Shown: positions 1 through 8,788 of the stretch, one piece after another | Layout of the letters: each line of letters starts with the position of its first letter | How positions within the stretch are numbered: position 1 is the first letter of the stretch | Assembly: GCA_040221175.1 (NCBI GenBank) | Contig: JAVJVK010000007.1 | Coordinates: forward strand, 62,001 to 126,000 | DNA: 64,000 nt | Source of the DNA: Phycisphaerales bacterium | GTDB taxonomy: Bacteria > Planctomycetota > Phycisphaerae > Phycisphaerales > UBA1924 | Reading direction: 5' to 3' | Program-made: the position numbers and the translations under genes | The notes under the pieces: generated by a model | What the model was told of the DNA's origin: nothing | The model's input: only the letters and a program-made list of their open reading frames with translations | The model's database searches: none

Positions 1-435
1 GTAGGCGTCCAGAAGCGTGAGCAATCGCGAGTCGGTCAGCAGGGGGATGGCGATGGCGGGCAGGGCCATGAGCCCCAGCTTCAGCAAGGGGCCCAGCGGC
101 TTGCGGTCGTCGATGAGCCCAAGCACGTGCAGCAGCAGGATCGCCGCGATGAGCACGACGGCGTCGAAGACCACGGCCGAGGGATCGGTCAGCTCGCGGT
201 GCGGGCCTTCGATCAGGGGCGCGAAAATGAGGGCCGCCACGATCGGCACGAGCAGCCCGGCCACGACGCCGATGCCGCCGATGTTGGGTACGCGCCTCGG
301 ACCCGCCTTGACCTGCCCGGCCACCCCCGCCGCGTCGAGCGCGTTCAGCCGCCGGCCCAGCAGCGTGGCCCCACGCGTGGCGACCAGGCTCACCACGAGC
401 GCGACGAGACCCAGGGCCAGCACCAGCCACGGCAT
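1..435 (-). CDS. WecA/MraY-like undecaprenyl-phosphate glycosyl-1-phosphate transferase (5' part)
   Basis: The gene reads leftward from ATG at 435 and is cut by the window edge, so 145 codons are visible. The product starts with a membrane helix (MPWLVLALGLVALVVSLVA), followed by the family motif RRVPNIGGIG near residue 48 and a conserved acidic loop, GLIDDRKPLGP, near residue 110, with further hydrophobic segments between them. These are hallmarks of the polyprenyl-phosphate sugar-phosphotransferase family (WecA, TagO, MraY), which loads the first sugar phosphate onto the lipid carrier at the inner membrane for cell-surface polysaccharide. I infer the WecA side rather than MraY from the PNIGG form of the first motif. 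No clear ribosome binding site precedes the ATG. The gene is divergent from the regulated membrane-protein operon starting at 564 and shares its operator region. Confidence 0.7.
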   Translation of the reverse strand, partial: MPWLVLALGLVALVVSLVATRGATLLGRRLNALDAAGVAGQVKAGPRRVPNIGGIGVVAGLLVPIVAALIFAPLIEGPHRELTDPSAVVFDAVVLIAAILLLHVLGLIDDRKPLGPLLKLGLMALPAIAIPLLTDSRLLTLLDAY

Positions 436-474
436 GGGCGTGTTGTAGGCCCCGGCGGGGCGTGAGCAACGATT

Positions 475-540
475 TGTCAAGAATGCTTGACATCAATCAA
501 AAGTCAAGTATGCTTGACATGATGTCCAGTACGCTTGACA
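475..540 (+). promoter_or_regulatory. Three tandem operator palindromes with embedded promoter
   Basis: Three copies of the inverted repeat GTCAAG-N4-CTTGAC lie at 476-491, 503-518 and 524-539; the third has one changed base (GTCCAG). Spacing between starts is 27 and 21 bp. A promoter fits inside them: TTGACA at 487-492, 16 bp, TATGCT at 509-514. A purine-rich ribosome site (GAGAGGGGG, 548-556) follows before ATG 564. The likely ligand is the XRE protein encoded at 983-1207, giving autoregulation; that is inference. Confidence 0.75.
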
Positions 541-563
541 CATTGCGAGAGAGGGGGCTGGCG

Positions 564-983
564 ATGCTGCCATCGTTCGAGGAGCGGAGCGTCTGGGTGC
601 AACTGGTCGGGCTGGGGCTGGTGCTGGGCGGGTACTTCGCCTCGGCCGGCCCGATGCTGGCCAGCGGCATCATGGAGATGGCACCCTACATCGCCGTCTT
701 CACGGTGTGTCTGGTGCTGCTGATCGTGGTCCAGATCATCGGGCACATCGTCGCGGCCATCTTCGGCGGAACCGAGGACGCCGACGAGCGGGATCGGCTC
801 ATCGGCTGGAAGGCCGAGGCACGGTCCTCGTGGGTGCTGGGCGCGGGCGTGTTCATGGCGATCACGGCGCTGGCGTTTGGCGTCGAGGCGGCGTGGGTCG
901 CCAACGGCCTGCTGCTTGCGCTGTTCATCAGCGAGATGCTGAGGCTCGTCCTGCAGGTGGTCAGCTACCGCCGGGGTGCGTGA
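564..983 (+). CDS. Four-helix membrane protein partnered with an XRE regulator
   Basis: The 139-residue product has about four predicted transmembrane helices, at roughly residues 10-30, 36-64, 86-110 and 112-133, and a charged loop (GGTEDADERDRLI) between helices 2 and 3. I chose ATG 564 because it follows a purine-rich ribosome site. An in-frame start at 462 would place the three operator palindromes and the promoter inside the coding sequence. Its stop overlaps the ATG of the downstream regulator (TGATG), so the two are translationally coupled. The arrangement of a small helical membrane protein (DUF2178-like in size and layout) followed by a COG1476-type HTH protein recurs in bacteria; the function of the membrane partner is unknown. 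Confidence 0.75.
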   Translation: MLPSFEERSVWVQLVGLGLVLGGYFASAGPMLASGIMEMAPYIAVFTVCLVLLIVVQIIGHIVAAIFGGTEDADERDRLIGWKAEARSSWVLGAGVFMAITALAFGVEAAWVANGLLLALFISEMLRLVLQVVSYRRGA

Positions 984-1207
984 TGGCCGCCAAGGACAAC
1001 GGTCGCGTCATCAACCACATCCGCGTGCTGCGAGCCGCGGCCGACGGCATGACCCAGGGCGACCTGGCCAAGCGCGTGGGCGTGAGCCGGCAGACGCTCA
1101 ACGCCATCGAGGGCGGCAAGTACGCGCCCTCGCTCGAGGTCGCCTTCAAGATCGCCCGCGAGCTGGGACGGCCGCTGTCCGAGGTGTTCGAGTTCGTCGA
1201 CCGCTAG
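983..1207 (+). CDS. Small XRE-family transcriptional regulator
   Basis: This 74-residue protein is essentially one helix-turn-helix domain: MTQGDLAKRVGVSRQTLNAI carries the two HTH helices, followed by EGGKYAPSLEVAFKIARELG, typical of compact YozG/COG1476 regulators with no effector domain. It overlaps the stop codon of the membrane protein by one base and should be made from the same transcript. The three GTCAAG-N4-CTTGAC palindromes upstream of the operon are its probable binding sites, suggesting negative autoregulation. The stop codon lies within CTAG, shared with the convergent PEP-CTERM gene, so no terminator separates the two. Confidence 0.85.
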   Translation: MAAKDNGRVINHIRVLRAAADGMTQGDLAKRVGVSRQTLNAIEGGKYAPSLEVAFKIARELGRPLSEVFEFVDR

Positions 1208-1803
1208 CGGCGGCGACGCTGCGCGAGCACGCCGCCGGCCAGCACGAGCGCCGACGCCGGGGCGGGGATGACGCGGATGGTGGCGGCGCCTTCGGTGAGG
1301 TCGGGCAAGCGGGATTCACTGCCGGGACTGAATGGATCTGTGTAGACGGCGTAGTACATCGTGGCCGTCGAGAGCCAAACGTCGAACGCCTCCGGGGCCG
1401 GAGGAGCTGTGTAGACCGCCTCCCAGAACGCGATGGGATTGGATGTGTCAGCATAAATCTCGCCAAGGGCATGCAGCTGGCCCGCGAGAATACCGTCGTA
1501 GCCGGTTGTCGATGCCGCACCAGGCGAGGATCCGGGCCCATTCATGGGAAAGACCAAACGTGCATCGCTCCAGCCGTCACTGCCCACGCTCGTGCGCAGC
1601 CTCGTTGCGATCCCTTGCATCGCGTAGTCGCTCGGGTCAAACCCCGCCCACATCGTCACCACCGTGCTCTCCCCCGGCATCAGCACCGGATTCTCGACCT
1701 CAATGGTGATGGCCGTCTGGGCCAGGGCGGCCGGGGCCAGGGCGGCGGCCAGGCACGGGGCCAGGCATGGGGCCAGGACGGCGGCTCGGATGCTCGCTGG
1801 CAT
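1204..1803 (-). CDS. PEP-CTERM-like secreted protein
   Basis: The 199-residue product begins with a signal peptide ending near ALAPAALAQ and ends with a sorting tail: VIPAPAS, a short hydrophobic stretch (ALVLAGGVLA) and a terminal QRRRR. That tail is the PEP-CTERM/exosortase layout, in which the protein is exported, processed at the tail and attached to the surface or released. The mature part has no recognised domain; it is rich in Thr and aromatic residues and probably beta-structured. The start at 1803 sits at the edge of a 748-bp intergenic region carrying the first 21-bp array, divergent from atpA. No exosortase gene lies in this window. Confidence 0.75.
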   Translation of the reverse strand: MPASIRAAVLAPCLAPCLAAALAPAALAQTAITIEVENPVLMPGESTVVTMWAGFDPSDYAMQGIATRLRTSVGSDGWSDARLVFPMNGPGSSPGAASTTGYDGILAGQLHALGEIYADTSNPIAFWEAVYTAPPAPEAFDVWLSTATMYYAVYTDPFSPGSESRLPDLTEGAATIRVIPAPASALVLAGGVLAQRRRR

Positions 1804-2040
1804 GGCGGATCTCCCTGGGTGCTGGGGGCTTCGGGCGGGTTCGACGCGGGATCACGCGGCCCGCTCCTACCAATCTACCACACCGGGCCCCACGTCCCAA
1901 AACACAATCCCGAGAAGTTCGCCGCGGGTATTCCCGCGTTGCGAACGGGCCCCGAAAGACCCAAACAAGGGCCTCAGGGCGAGAAATCGGCCTCGGAGGC
2001 GGGTTCTGGGCCGGGGAGCGTCCGGATAAGCGCTGTGCAA

Positions 2041-2333
2041 AATCGTTTTGCAGCGCTGCGAATCCGTTTTGCAGCGCTGCAAATCCATTTTGCAGCGCTG
2101 CGGATCCGTTTTGCGGCGCTGGGAATCCGTTTTGCAGCGCTGCGGATCCGTTTTGCAGCGCTGCAAATCCATTCTGCAGCGCTGCGGATCCGTTCTGCAG
2201 CGCTGCGGATCCGTTTTGCGGCGCTGCGAAACCGTTTGGCAGCGCTGGAGATCCACGCCGCAGCGCGGCAGAACCGGTTCGCGGCACCCCAACGCGGCCT
2301 TGCAGCACCGCGGAATCGTCTGGCGGGTCCGCG
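2041..2333. repeat. 21-bp tandem array A (about 14 units)
   Basis: Units of exactly 21 bp run in register from 2041 (first unit 20 bp) to about 2333 and decay toward the right. The unit is AATCCGTTTT plus GCAGCGCTGC plus G; its core GCAGCGCTGC is a perfect 10-bp palindrome, so palindromes sit two helical turns apart. The last four units keep only the period. The array lies between the divergent starts of the PEP-CTERM gene (1803) and atpA (2552). Reading frames through it stay open only because 21 is a multiple of three. The flanks 1804-2040 and 2334-2551 hold no gene that I can see, apart from a short inverted repeat (CGCGGG-TATT-CCCGCG, 1923-1938) and the atpA leader. Confidence 0.9.
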
Positions 2334-2551
2334 CGGCGATCTCGCGGAACCGCGGCGGGGCCCGGCCCCGACCACCCCCCACCCCCACCCTCCACCCCCC
2401 GCCCGGACGCCCACCACCCCCGCGTGCAAGCCTGCCTCCGGCCGAGACAACCGGGCCCAGCGCCGCTACCCTTGGCACCAAACTCTCATGGGCCCGGCGG
2501 TGGTGGCCGGAAGCCCGTGCGTCGCCTCTTTCTATAAAGGGACAGCCCGCC

Positions 2552-4147
2552 GTGAAGATCCGAACCGACGAGATCGCCAGCGTCATCCGTACCGAGCTCG
2601 AGCAGTACGCCAACGAGCTCGAGGTCTCCGAGGTCGGCCGCGTGGTCGAGGTCGGCGACGGCATCGCCCGCGTCTACGGCCTGGCCAACGCCATGGCCGG
2701 CGAGCTGCTCGAGTTCCAGAGCGAGGGCGGCGCCGTCATGGGCCAGGTCATGAACCTGGAGATGGACACCGTGGGCGCCGTCATCTACGGCGACTATCTG
2801 AAGGTCAAGGAGGGCGACCTGGTCAAGAGCACCAGCCGCCTGCTCGAGGTGCCCGTGGGCGAGGGCCTGCTGGGCCGCGTGGTCGACCCGCTGGGGCGTC
2901 CTCTTGATGATGGCCCGGCGATCGAGGCCGCCGAGTACCGCAAGGTCGACATCATCGCACCGGGCATCGCCGACCGCCAGCCGGTGAGCGAGCCGCTGCA
3001 GTTCGGCGTCAAGGCCGTCGACGCGATGATCCCCGTGGGCCGCGGCCAGCGCGAGCTGGTCATCGGCGACCGCAAGACCGGCAAGACCGCCGTCTGCATC
3101 GACGCCATCATCAACCAGAAGCAGTACTGGGGCACCGAAGACGCGGTGGTGTGCATCTACGTCGCCGTCGGCCAGAAGGAATCCACCGTCGCCGGCGTGG
3201 TCGAGAAGCTCAAGAAGCACGGCGCGATGGACTACACCATCGTCGTCAACGCGGCCAGCAGCGACCCGGCCCCCATGCAGTACGTCGCGCCCTACTCGGG
3301 CTGCGCGATGGGCGAGTACTTCATGTGGCAGGGCAAGGAAGGCAAGACGCCCAAGCACGCGTTGCTTGTCTACGACGACCTGAGCAAGCAGGCCGTGGCG
3401 TACCGCCAGCTCTCGCTGCTCCTGCGTCGCCCGCCCGGCCGCGAGGCCTACCCCGGCGACGTGTTCTACCTGCACAGCCGCCTGCTGGAGCGCGCCACCA
3501 AGCTGAGCGACGAGAACGGCGGCGGCTCGCTGACGGCCCTGCCGATCATCGAGACCCAGGAAGGCGACGTGTCGGCGTACATCCCCACCAACGTGATCTC
3601 GATCACCGACGGGCAGATCTATCTCGAGCCGGAACTGTTCTTCAGTGGTGTTCGCCCGGCCATCAACGTCGGTATCTCCGTGAGCCGCGTGGGCGGCGCC
3701 GCCCAGATCGGCGCGATGAAGAAGATCGCCGGCTCGCTGCGACTGGACCTGGCCGCCTACCGCGAGCTCGAGGCCTTCGCGCAGCTCGGCACCGAGCTGG
3801 ACAAGGCCACGCAGAACCAGCTCGACCGCGGCGCCCGCATGGTCGAGCTGCTCAAGCAGCCCGAGTTCACGCCCTTCCACGTGGTCGACCAGGTCATCTC
3901 GATCTTCGCCGGCACGCGTGGCTACCTCGACGAGGTCGCCCTGGAAGACGTCCGCCAGTTCGAGAAGGACCTGCTCGAGGCCTTCCAGACCAGCTACAAG
4001 CCGCTGTGGGACAAGCTCGACACCGAGCGCAAGCTCACCGACGAGATCAACAAGGAACTCGAAGAAGCGCTCAAGAACTTCAGCGGCGACTGGGTCCGCA
4101 AGCAGAAGAGCGGCAAGAAGGCCGAGCCGGCCGCCGCAGGCGTCTAA
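2552..4147 (+). CDS. atpA: F1Fo ATP synthase subunit alpha
   Basis: This is the non-catalytic alpha subunit of the F1 head, which alternates with beta in the hexamer that makes ATP at the inner membrane. The 531 residues are of normal length. The order is standard: N-terminal beta-barrel ([17 protein letters not shown]), P-loop GDRKTGKT at residues 172-179, the alpha signature around [18 protein letters not shown] with the arginine finger, and a helical C-terminal domain. The start is GTG 2552, preceded by AAAGGGA (2536-2542); an AT-rich TATAAA at 2533-2538 may also be a -10 element. A Lys/Ala-rich tail ([10 protein letters not shown]) ends the protein. No other atp gene flanks it. The next gene is convergent and a terminator follows directly, so it appears monocistronic here, unlike the usual atpHAGDC order. 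Confidence 0.97.
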   Translation: MKIRTDEIASVIRTELEQYANELEVSEVGRVVEVGDGIARVYGLANAMAGELLEFQSEGGAVMGQVMNLEMDTVGAVIYGDYLKVKEGDLVKSTSRLLEVPVGEGLLGRVVDPLGRPLDDGPAIEAAEYRKVDIIAPGIADRQPVSEPLQFGVKAVDAMIPVGRGQRELVIGDRKTGKTAVCIDAIINQKQYWGTEDAVVCIYVAVGQKESTVAGVVEKLKKHGAMDYTIVVNAASSDPAPMQYVAPYSGCAMGEYFMWQGKEGKTPKHALLVYDDLSKQAVAYRQLSLLLRRPPGREAYPGDVFYLHSRLLERATKLSDENGGGSLTALPIIETQEGDVSAYIPTNVISITDGQIYLEPELFFSGVRPAINVGISVSRVGGAAQIGAMKKIAGSLRLDLAAYRELEAFAQLGTELDKATQNQLDRGARMVELLKQPEFTPFHVVDQVISIFAGTRGYLDEVALEDVRQFEKDLLEAFQTSYKPLWDKLDTERKLTDEINKELEEALKNFSGDWVRKQKSGKKAEPAAAGV

Positions 4148-4176
4148 GGGCGTCAAGCTTTCCTGAGACCACGCAG

Positions 4177-4200
4177 GCCCGCCGAATCGGCGGGCTTTTT
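4177..4200 (+). terminator. Rho-independent terminator of atpA
   Basis: A perfect stem GCCCGCCG-AAT-CGGCGGGC (4177-4195) is followed by five T residues, 30 bp after the atpA stop codon. Confidence 0.9.
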
Positions 4201-4315
4201 CGTGCGCCGCCACAAGCGGTCGCGGCCGACTCAGCGCAGCAACGCACATCGCCGAAGGCATGGTTGCCTCCGGCGATGATGAACGCTGGGTTGATTCGAC
4301 TCGGGGGTGCCGGTA

Positions 4316-4939
4316 TCAGCGGCGGCGACGGATCGCCAGCAGGCCACCCATGCCGAGCAATGCCAAGGCCGAGGGCGCCGGAACAAACACGGGCACCTTG
4401 TCGGACAGGCCGCCTTCGAGCCCGCGGAAACGCATCACCATGCCGGGGCTATCGACCGAGCCGATGAAGTCGTTCGAGGTCAGGCTCCCGGCGTCGGCCG
4501 AACTGATCTCGAAGATGAATCGGCCGCTTTCCCCGATGCCAAGACCGACGGAGGGATCGCCACCGCCAAGCCAGTTGGCACCGACGGCGGCACCGCCGTC
4601 GAACTGCCCAAACGGACTGGCATGAAACGAGCCCAGATCCAGGAACGATACGGGGTCGGCCGAAGCCAGCAGGGTGGCCAGCGGGTCGTTGTCGCCCGAG
4701 GCCCTGAAGACCAGGCCGGTCATGAAGCCACCGACCGCCAGGGGCGAGTCGTTCGTGACGTCAATGCTCAGCCGGCCGTCGTTGCCGCCCAGATAGGTGT
4801 ACTCGAGGCTGCCGGAGAACATGGCTCCGGTCTGCTCGCTGCTCGCCGCCATATCGCCGCTGAAGCTGACGACCTGCCCATGGGCCAGGGTTGCTGCCCC
4901 GGCTGCGGCGACAACCGCCAGAATGCGTGTGGTATGCAT
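4316..4939 (-). CDS. PEP-CTERM-like secreted protein
   Basis: The 207-residue product starts [19 protein letters not shown], a signal peptide ending at HGQ, and finishes with a PEP-CTERM tail: [18 protein letters not shown] followed by RRRR. The mature region is Gly/Ser/Asp-rich and predicted beta-strand, with no recognised enzyme motif. ATG 4939 is preferred over an earlier in-frame start at 5014 because it places the signal peptide at the N-terminus and follows a GGGGAG ribosome site about 12 bases upstream. The gene is convergent with atpA and divergent from the GC-dockerin gene at 5155. Confidence 0.8.
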   Translation of the reverse strand: MHTTRILAVVAAAGAATLAHGQVVSFSGDMAASSEQTGAMFSGSLEYTYLGGNDGRLSIDVTNDSPLAVGGFMTGLVFRASGDNDPLATLLASADPVSFLDLGSFHASPFGQFDGGAAVGANWLGGGDPSVGLGIGESGRFIFEISSADAGSLTSNDFIGSVDSPGMVMRFRGLEGGLSDKVPVFVPAPSALALLGMGGLLAIRRRR

Positions 4940-5142
4940 CGTGTCTCTACTCCCCAAGAGAATCCCGCGGGGTGTGCGTGCGGCCCCAGCGACCGCACGT
5001 CTCTCCTCTGCCACCAGTCTAATGCCGATCTCGATTCACAGAATCAGGAAATGCCAGCCCCCGAGACAAAAAAAGTGGAAATTGAATGGTTATTGGACGT
5101 CTTTTGGTCGAAGTTTGGGTCGTGATCCGGCCGGACTTCGGG

Positions 5143-5148
5143 TATGTT
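5143..5148 (+). promoter_or_regulatory. Probable -10 box for leaderless transcript
   Basis: TATGTT is followed by exactly six bases and then ATG 5155; there is no ribosome site between them. Confidence 0.45.
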
Positions 5149-5154
5149 CTGGGC

Positions 5155-6330
5155 ATGACCAGATCGCTCCTTGCCATCATCGCGTTCGCGACCGCCCAGC
5201 CGGCCCTCGCCCAGTACGCCGTTCACACGCTCGAACCCCCGGCAGGGGCCACCGACACGGTGGTCACCGCGATCGATGCCGATGGGACGATCGTGGGCTC
5301 GGCCAACCTGCCTACCGGCCGAATCGCCGTGCTCTGGGCGTCGTTCGACTCGCCGCCGCAACTGCTCGGCACGCTCGATGGCGGCGCCAATAGCGAGGCG
5401 ATCTCCGTGGCCAACGGCCTGGTCGTGGGCGTCAGCGACCGGGACTGCGGCCAGCGGGGGGCGTTCCTGTGGACCGCCGCTGGCGGGCTCGTGCCGGCGG
5501 GCCCGTCGGCGTGCGTTCCGGTCCAGCCCGTCAGCGTGAATGGATCGGGGGACGTGCTGATGCAAGTGGGCGAGCCGCCGCTGCCCATCGTGTGGCCGCT
5601 GGGCGGGGGCTCACCGCGTCCGGTGGATACCTGGGGCCAGCCGGCCACCGCGCTGCGGCTGGACCCCGACGGTCGCGTCCTTGGCGCATCGCGATTCCAC
5701 CCGGATGCCACCGGCACCGAGCGCGCCATCGAGTGGCCGGCTTCCGGGCCCGGCAGGTTGCTCGATCGTCTCGATCCGGACGCCGGTGGGTTGGACGCGG
5801 CCGTTGACCGCCATGCCTCGGGCCTCATCGTCGGCTTCGCACGCCTGGGCTCGGTCTCTCGGGCCGCCGTGTGGAACGCATCGGGCGAGCCCATCGACGC
5901 CGGCGAGGCGCTGGGCCCGGGGATTCGGTCGGACCTGGTCCGCATCAACGCCGACGGGCTTGCCGTGGGCTCTTCGTCGCTGGGGGCCTTCATCTGGACC
6001 GCGGATGCCGGGGCGCAACTGCTCGAGGACCTCGTCGATGAATCGGGCGACGGGTGGCAATTGAACCTGTCGCAGGACATCAACGACGAGGGCATCATCG
6101 TGGGCAACGGCACGAGCCCATCCGGGCAGCCGCGCGCCTTCGTGCTCGTGGAGGGTGGCCTCGCGTGCCGCGCCGACATGGACGGCGATGGCGCCCTGAC
6201 GATCTTCGACTTCCTGGCCTTCCAGAACCTGTTCGATGGCGGCGACGCGCGCGCCGACTTCGACGGCGACGGATCGCTGACGATCTTCGATTTCCTGGCG
6301 TTCCAGAACGCGTTCGATACCGGCTGCTGA
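5155..6330 (+). CDS. Secreted HAF-repeat-like protein with GC-type dockerin tail
   Basis: The start at ATG 5155 gives a signal peptide (MTRSLLAIIAFATAQPALAQ). The body of this 391-residue protein repeats a pattern of short strands of the type LGTLDGG...AISVANGLVVGVS, which resembles HAF-type extracellular repeats and would form a beta-propeller or similar fold; this family call is tentative. The last 55 residues contain two EF-hand-like dockerin repeats (DMDGDGALTIFDFLAFQ and ADFDGDGSLTIFDFLAFQ), each with a calcium-binding DxDxDG loop, and end in Gly-Cys. Such tails likely act in surface anchoring or sorting. The DNA encoding the second repeat is nearly identical to that of the next gene. 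Confidence 0.8.
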   Translation: MTRSLLAIIAFATAQPALAQYAVHTLEPPAGATDTVVTAIDADGTIVGSANLPTGRIAVLWASFDSPPQLLGTLDGGANSEAISVANGLVVGVSDRDCGQRGAFLWTAAGGLVPAGPSACVPVQPVSVNGSGDVLMQVGEPPLPIVWPLGGGSPRPVDTWGQPATALRLDPDGRVLGASRFHPDATGTERAIEWPASGPGRLLDRLDPDAGGLDAAVDRHASGLIVGFARLGSVSRAAVWNASGEPIDAGEALGPGIRSDLVRINADGLAVGSSSLGAFIWTADAGAQLLEDLVDESGDGWQLNLSQDINDEGIIVGNGTSPSGQPRAFVLVEGGLACRADMDGDGALTIFDFLAFQNLFDGGDARADFDGDGSLTIFDFLAFQNAFDTGC

Positions 6331-6410
6331 CAGCACCCCTGACCGCAGCCCTGACCGCAGCCAGGCTTGTCCTGCGCGCCCCTTCCAACACGCGAATGCA
6401 AGTTCATGCT

Positions 6411-6465
6411 CATGCGAACGTCTGCAAGATGTTCGCATGGACATGCGTGCGTCGCAAAGTACAAT
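6411..6465 (+). promoter_or_regulatory. Promoter with overlapping 9-bp inverted repeat
   Basis: CATGCGAAC (6411-6419) and GTTCGCATG (6431-6439) form a perfect inverted repeat with an 11-base centre. It abuts a promoter: TGGACA at 6438-6443, 16 bp, TACAAT at 6460-6465. This layout suits repressor control of the cytochrome gene at 6506. The binding protein is unknown. Confidence 0.6.
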
Positions 6466-6505
6466 TTATATAGACATCCAGTTGCTACGTAAGGGGGAAT
6501 TTACG

Positions 6506-8313
6506 ATGACTCGTTCGATGACGCGCCGGCCCGAGGCATACTGGGCGGGCGCTATCGGCATTGCGCTGTTTGCCACCCTGGTCGCCGCCAGCCGCGTGCC
6601 CACGACGCTGGGAGACTTCTTCGGTCCCGGAACGCAGCCGGGTGGACTGATCCATCCGGTGGAGCACTCGACGCGTTGCGATTCATGCCATGGTGGATAC
6701 GACGCCCTGCACGAGCCCTATGAGCCATGGGCGGCGAGCATGATGGCCCAGTCCGCTCGCGATCCGATGTTGTGGGCCGCGCTGGCCATCGCCGAGCAGG
6801 ACGCGGCCTTTGCGGGCGACATGTGCCTGCGATGCCACACGCCCGGCGGCTGGCTTGCCGGCCGCAGCACCCCGACCGATGGCTCGGCGCTGATCGCCGA
6901 AGACTTCGACGGCGTGAACTGCAACATGTGCCATCGCATGGTGGACCCGCACTACAAGCCCGGCGTGAGTCCGGCCGTGGACGCCGACATCCTCGCGGGC
7001 CTGACCCATCCGCCCATGAGCGAGCACAGCGGACACTTCGTGATCGATCCGCTCGACCGGCGACGCGGCCCGTTCGATCTGGGCGGCTTCAGCCGGCACG
7101 ACTGGCTGCAATCGCCCTACCACGCGACCTCGAACAACTGCGCCGCGTGCCACGACGTGTCGAATCCCGCCTACGAGCGTCAGCCCGACGGTCGATACGT
7201 CCTGGGCGAGCTCGACCAACCGCACCCGACGCACGACAAGTACGATCAGTTTCCCCTCGAACGCACCTTCAGCGAATGGACGGCAAGCGACTTCGCCCGC
7301 GGCCCCATCGACATGGGCGGGCGCTTCGGCGGCGTGAAGATCGCCGTCAGCAGCTGCCAGGACTGCCACATGCCCGACGTCGTCGGCAAGGGCGCCAAGC
7401 AGGGCGAGATCCGCCCCGACCTGCCCACGCACCTGTTCAACGGCGGGAGCACGTGGATCCTCCAGGCCGTCCGCAACCTCTACCCCGACAGCGAGACGGG
7501 CCTGAGCGACGCGAGCGTGGCGGCCTCGATCGGACGCGCCCGGGACATGCTCGCGCTGGCCTCGGACATGGAACTCTCGGTCGACGGCTCGGACGTTCTC
7601 GTCCGGATCATCAACCAGACCGGGCACAAGCTGCCGACCGGCTATCCCGAAGGTCGGCGCATGTGGATCAACGTCCGGTTCCTGGACGCCGACGGGGCGC
7701 CTACGACGAGGCGTCGGCCACGCTCAGCGAGGGCGACACGAAGGTCTACGAGGGCAAGATCGGGGTGGACGAAGACGTGTCGGCCGTCACCGGCATCCCG
7801 ACGGGACCCAGCTTCCACTTTGCCGTCAGCAACGTCTGGTACAAGGACAACCGCATCCCGCCGCGCGGATTCACGCAGGCCGGGTTCGAGGCCGTGCAGG
7901 CCCAACCGGTCGGCTACCACTACGACGATGGGCAGTACTGGGACGACACGCGATACGCCATCCCGCCGCGGGCCGCGCGCGCCGAGGTGTCGGTCTACTA
8001 CCAGACGGCGTCACGCGCGTACATCGAGTTCCTGCGCGACGAGAACGCCACCAACGATGCGGGGCAGGTGATGTTCGAGCAGTGGGAGCAACTGGGCAAG
8101 AGCCCGCCGGTGCTCATGGACGAGGGAAGCATCGACCTGCCGGCCCCGTGCGCCGCCGACCTGGACGGCGACGGCGTGCTGACGCTGTTCGACTTCCTGC
8201 GATTCCAGAACCTGTTCGACTCGGGCGACCCGCGCGCCGACTTCGACGGCGACGGATCGCTGACGATCTTCGACTTCCTGGCGTTCCAGAACGCGTTCGA
8301 TGCCGGCTGCTGA
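6506..8313 (+). pseudogene. Pentaheme cytochrome c-like protein with GC-dockerin tail, frameshifted
   Basis: The first reading frame encodes an N-terminal membrane or signal segment and five CxxCH heme sites (CDSCH, CLRCH, CNMCH, CAACH, CQDCH), so this is an exported multiheme electron carrier or related redox protein. Near 7694-7697 (a GGGG run) the frame is lost. The downstream frame continues without overlap of sense as GAYDEASATLSEGD, then a beta-rich region and two dockerin repeats ending in Gly-Cys at 8313. Adding one G to the run would give DADGGAYDEA and restore a 602-residue protein. The start ATG 6506 follows AAGGGGG with good spacing. The frameshift may be a true mutation, a slightly larger deletion or a sequencing error; the codon pattern on both sides is intact, which favours a recent event or an error. 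Confidence 0.8.
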
Positions 8314-8337
8314 GCGCGGCCCGGCCGGAACCAGCGG

Positions 8338-8784
8338 CTAGGCGCTCAGCTGGCCATCGATCAGCTCGTACCGGCCGCCCCGCAGGCCCAGCGCCCTGGG
8401 CAGGTCGCAGGCCACGTGCAGCGGGCGGGCGGCCTGGCCGCCGTCGAGGATCGCGATGGCGTGCGGGGCCGCGTCGATGATCAGGAGGCCTTGGCCCGCG
8501 CCACTGCCCACGCGACGAACATCGAAACGGTCCCAGCTGCGCTCCGGCCCGCGCTCTGGCGCTCCCGCCGCCCAGTCGCGGGCGGCGTCCAGGGGCGTGC
8601 CGTTGAGCATGACGAGCGGCCCACGCCCGCCGTGAAGCTCGAGCACCAGCTCGGCCGGCGCGCGGCCGGCCAGCCCGAACGCGGACGGCGCGACGGCCCA
8701 CCGCAGCCGCAGGCACGCCGTGCGCGTGGACGCCTCGCCGCGGACGCGGCGCTCCAGGCCGGTGCTGGTGTGCGTAGTGGTCAT
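8338..8784 (-). CDS. Conserved-looking hypothetical protein downstream of GbsR-like regulator
   Basis: The 148-residue product has no signal peptide, no membrane segment and no domain that I recognise. It contains short beta-like stretches (ELVLELHGGRGPLVMLNG, GLLIIDAAPHAIAIL). It begins four bases after the stop of the GbsR/MarR gene on the same strand and is almost certainly in its operon, so it may be a partner or target of that regulator. I cannot assign a function. Confidence 0.55.
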   Translation of the reverse strand: MTTTHTSTGLERRVRGEASTRTACLRLRWAVAPSAFGLAGRAPAELVLELHGGRGPLVMLNGTPLDAARDWAAGAPERGPERSWDRFDVRRVGSGAGQGLLIIDAAPHAIAILDGGQAARPLHVACDLPRALGLRGGRYELIDGQLSA

Positions 8785-8788
8785 GGCG

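Noticed and set aside
462-563. Longer N-terminus of the four-TM protein
   Set aside because: The extra codons cover three operator palindromes and a promoter; the ATG at 564 has a good ribosome site.
2041-2333. CRISPR array
   Set aside because: Units are contiguous 21-bp repeats with no unique spacers and no cas genes.
2048-2551. N-terminal extension of atpA through the 21-bp array
   Set aside because: The extension translates repeat DNA into LQRC/SIL heptads. AtpA homologues begin at the GTG near 2552, which has a ribosome site.
7690-7700. Programmed ribosomal frameshift in the cytochrome gene
   Set aside because: No slippery heptamer or downstream stem typical of programmed shifts. A single missing G in a GGGG run explains it better.
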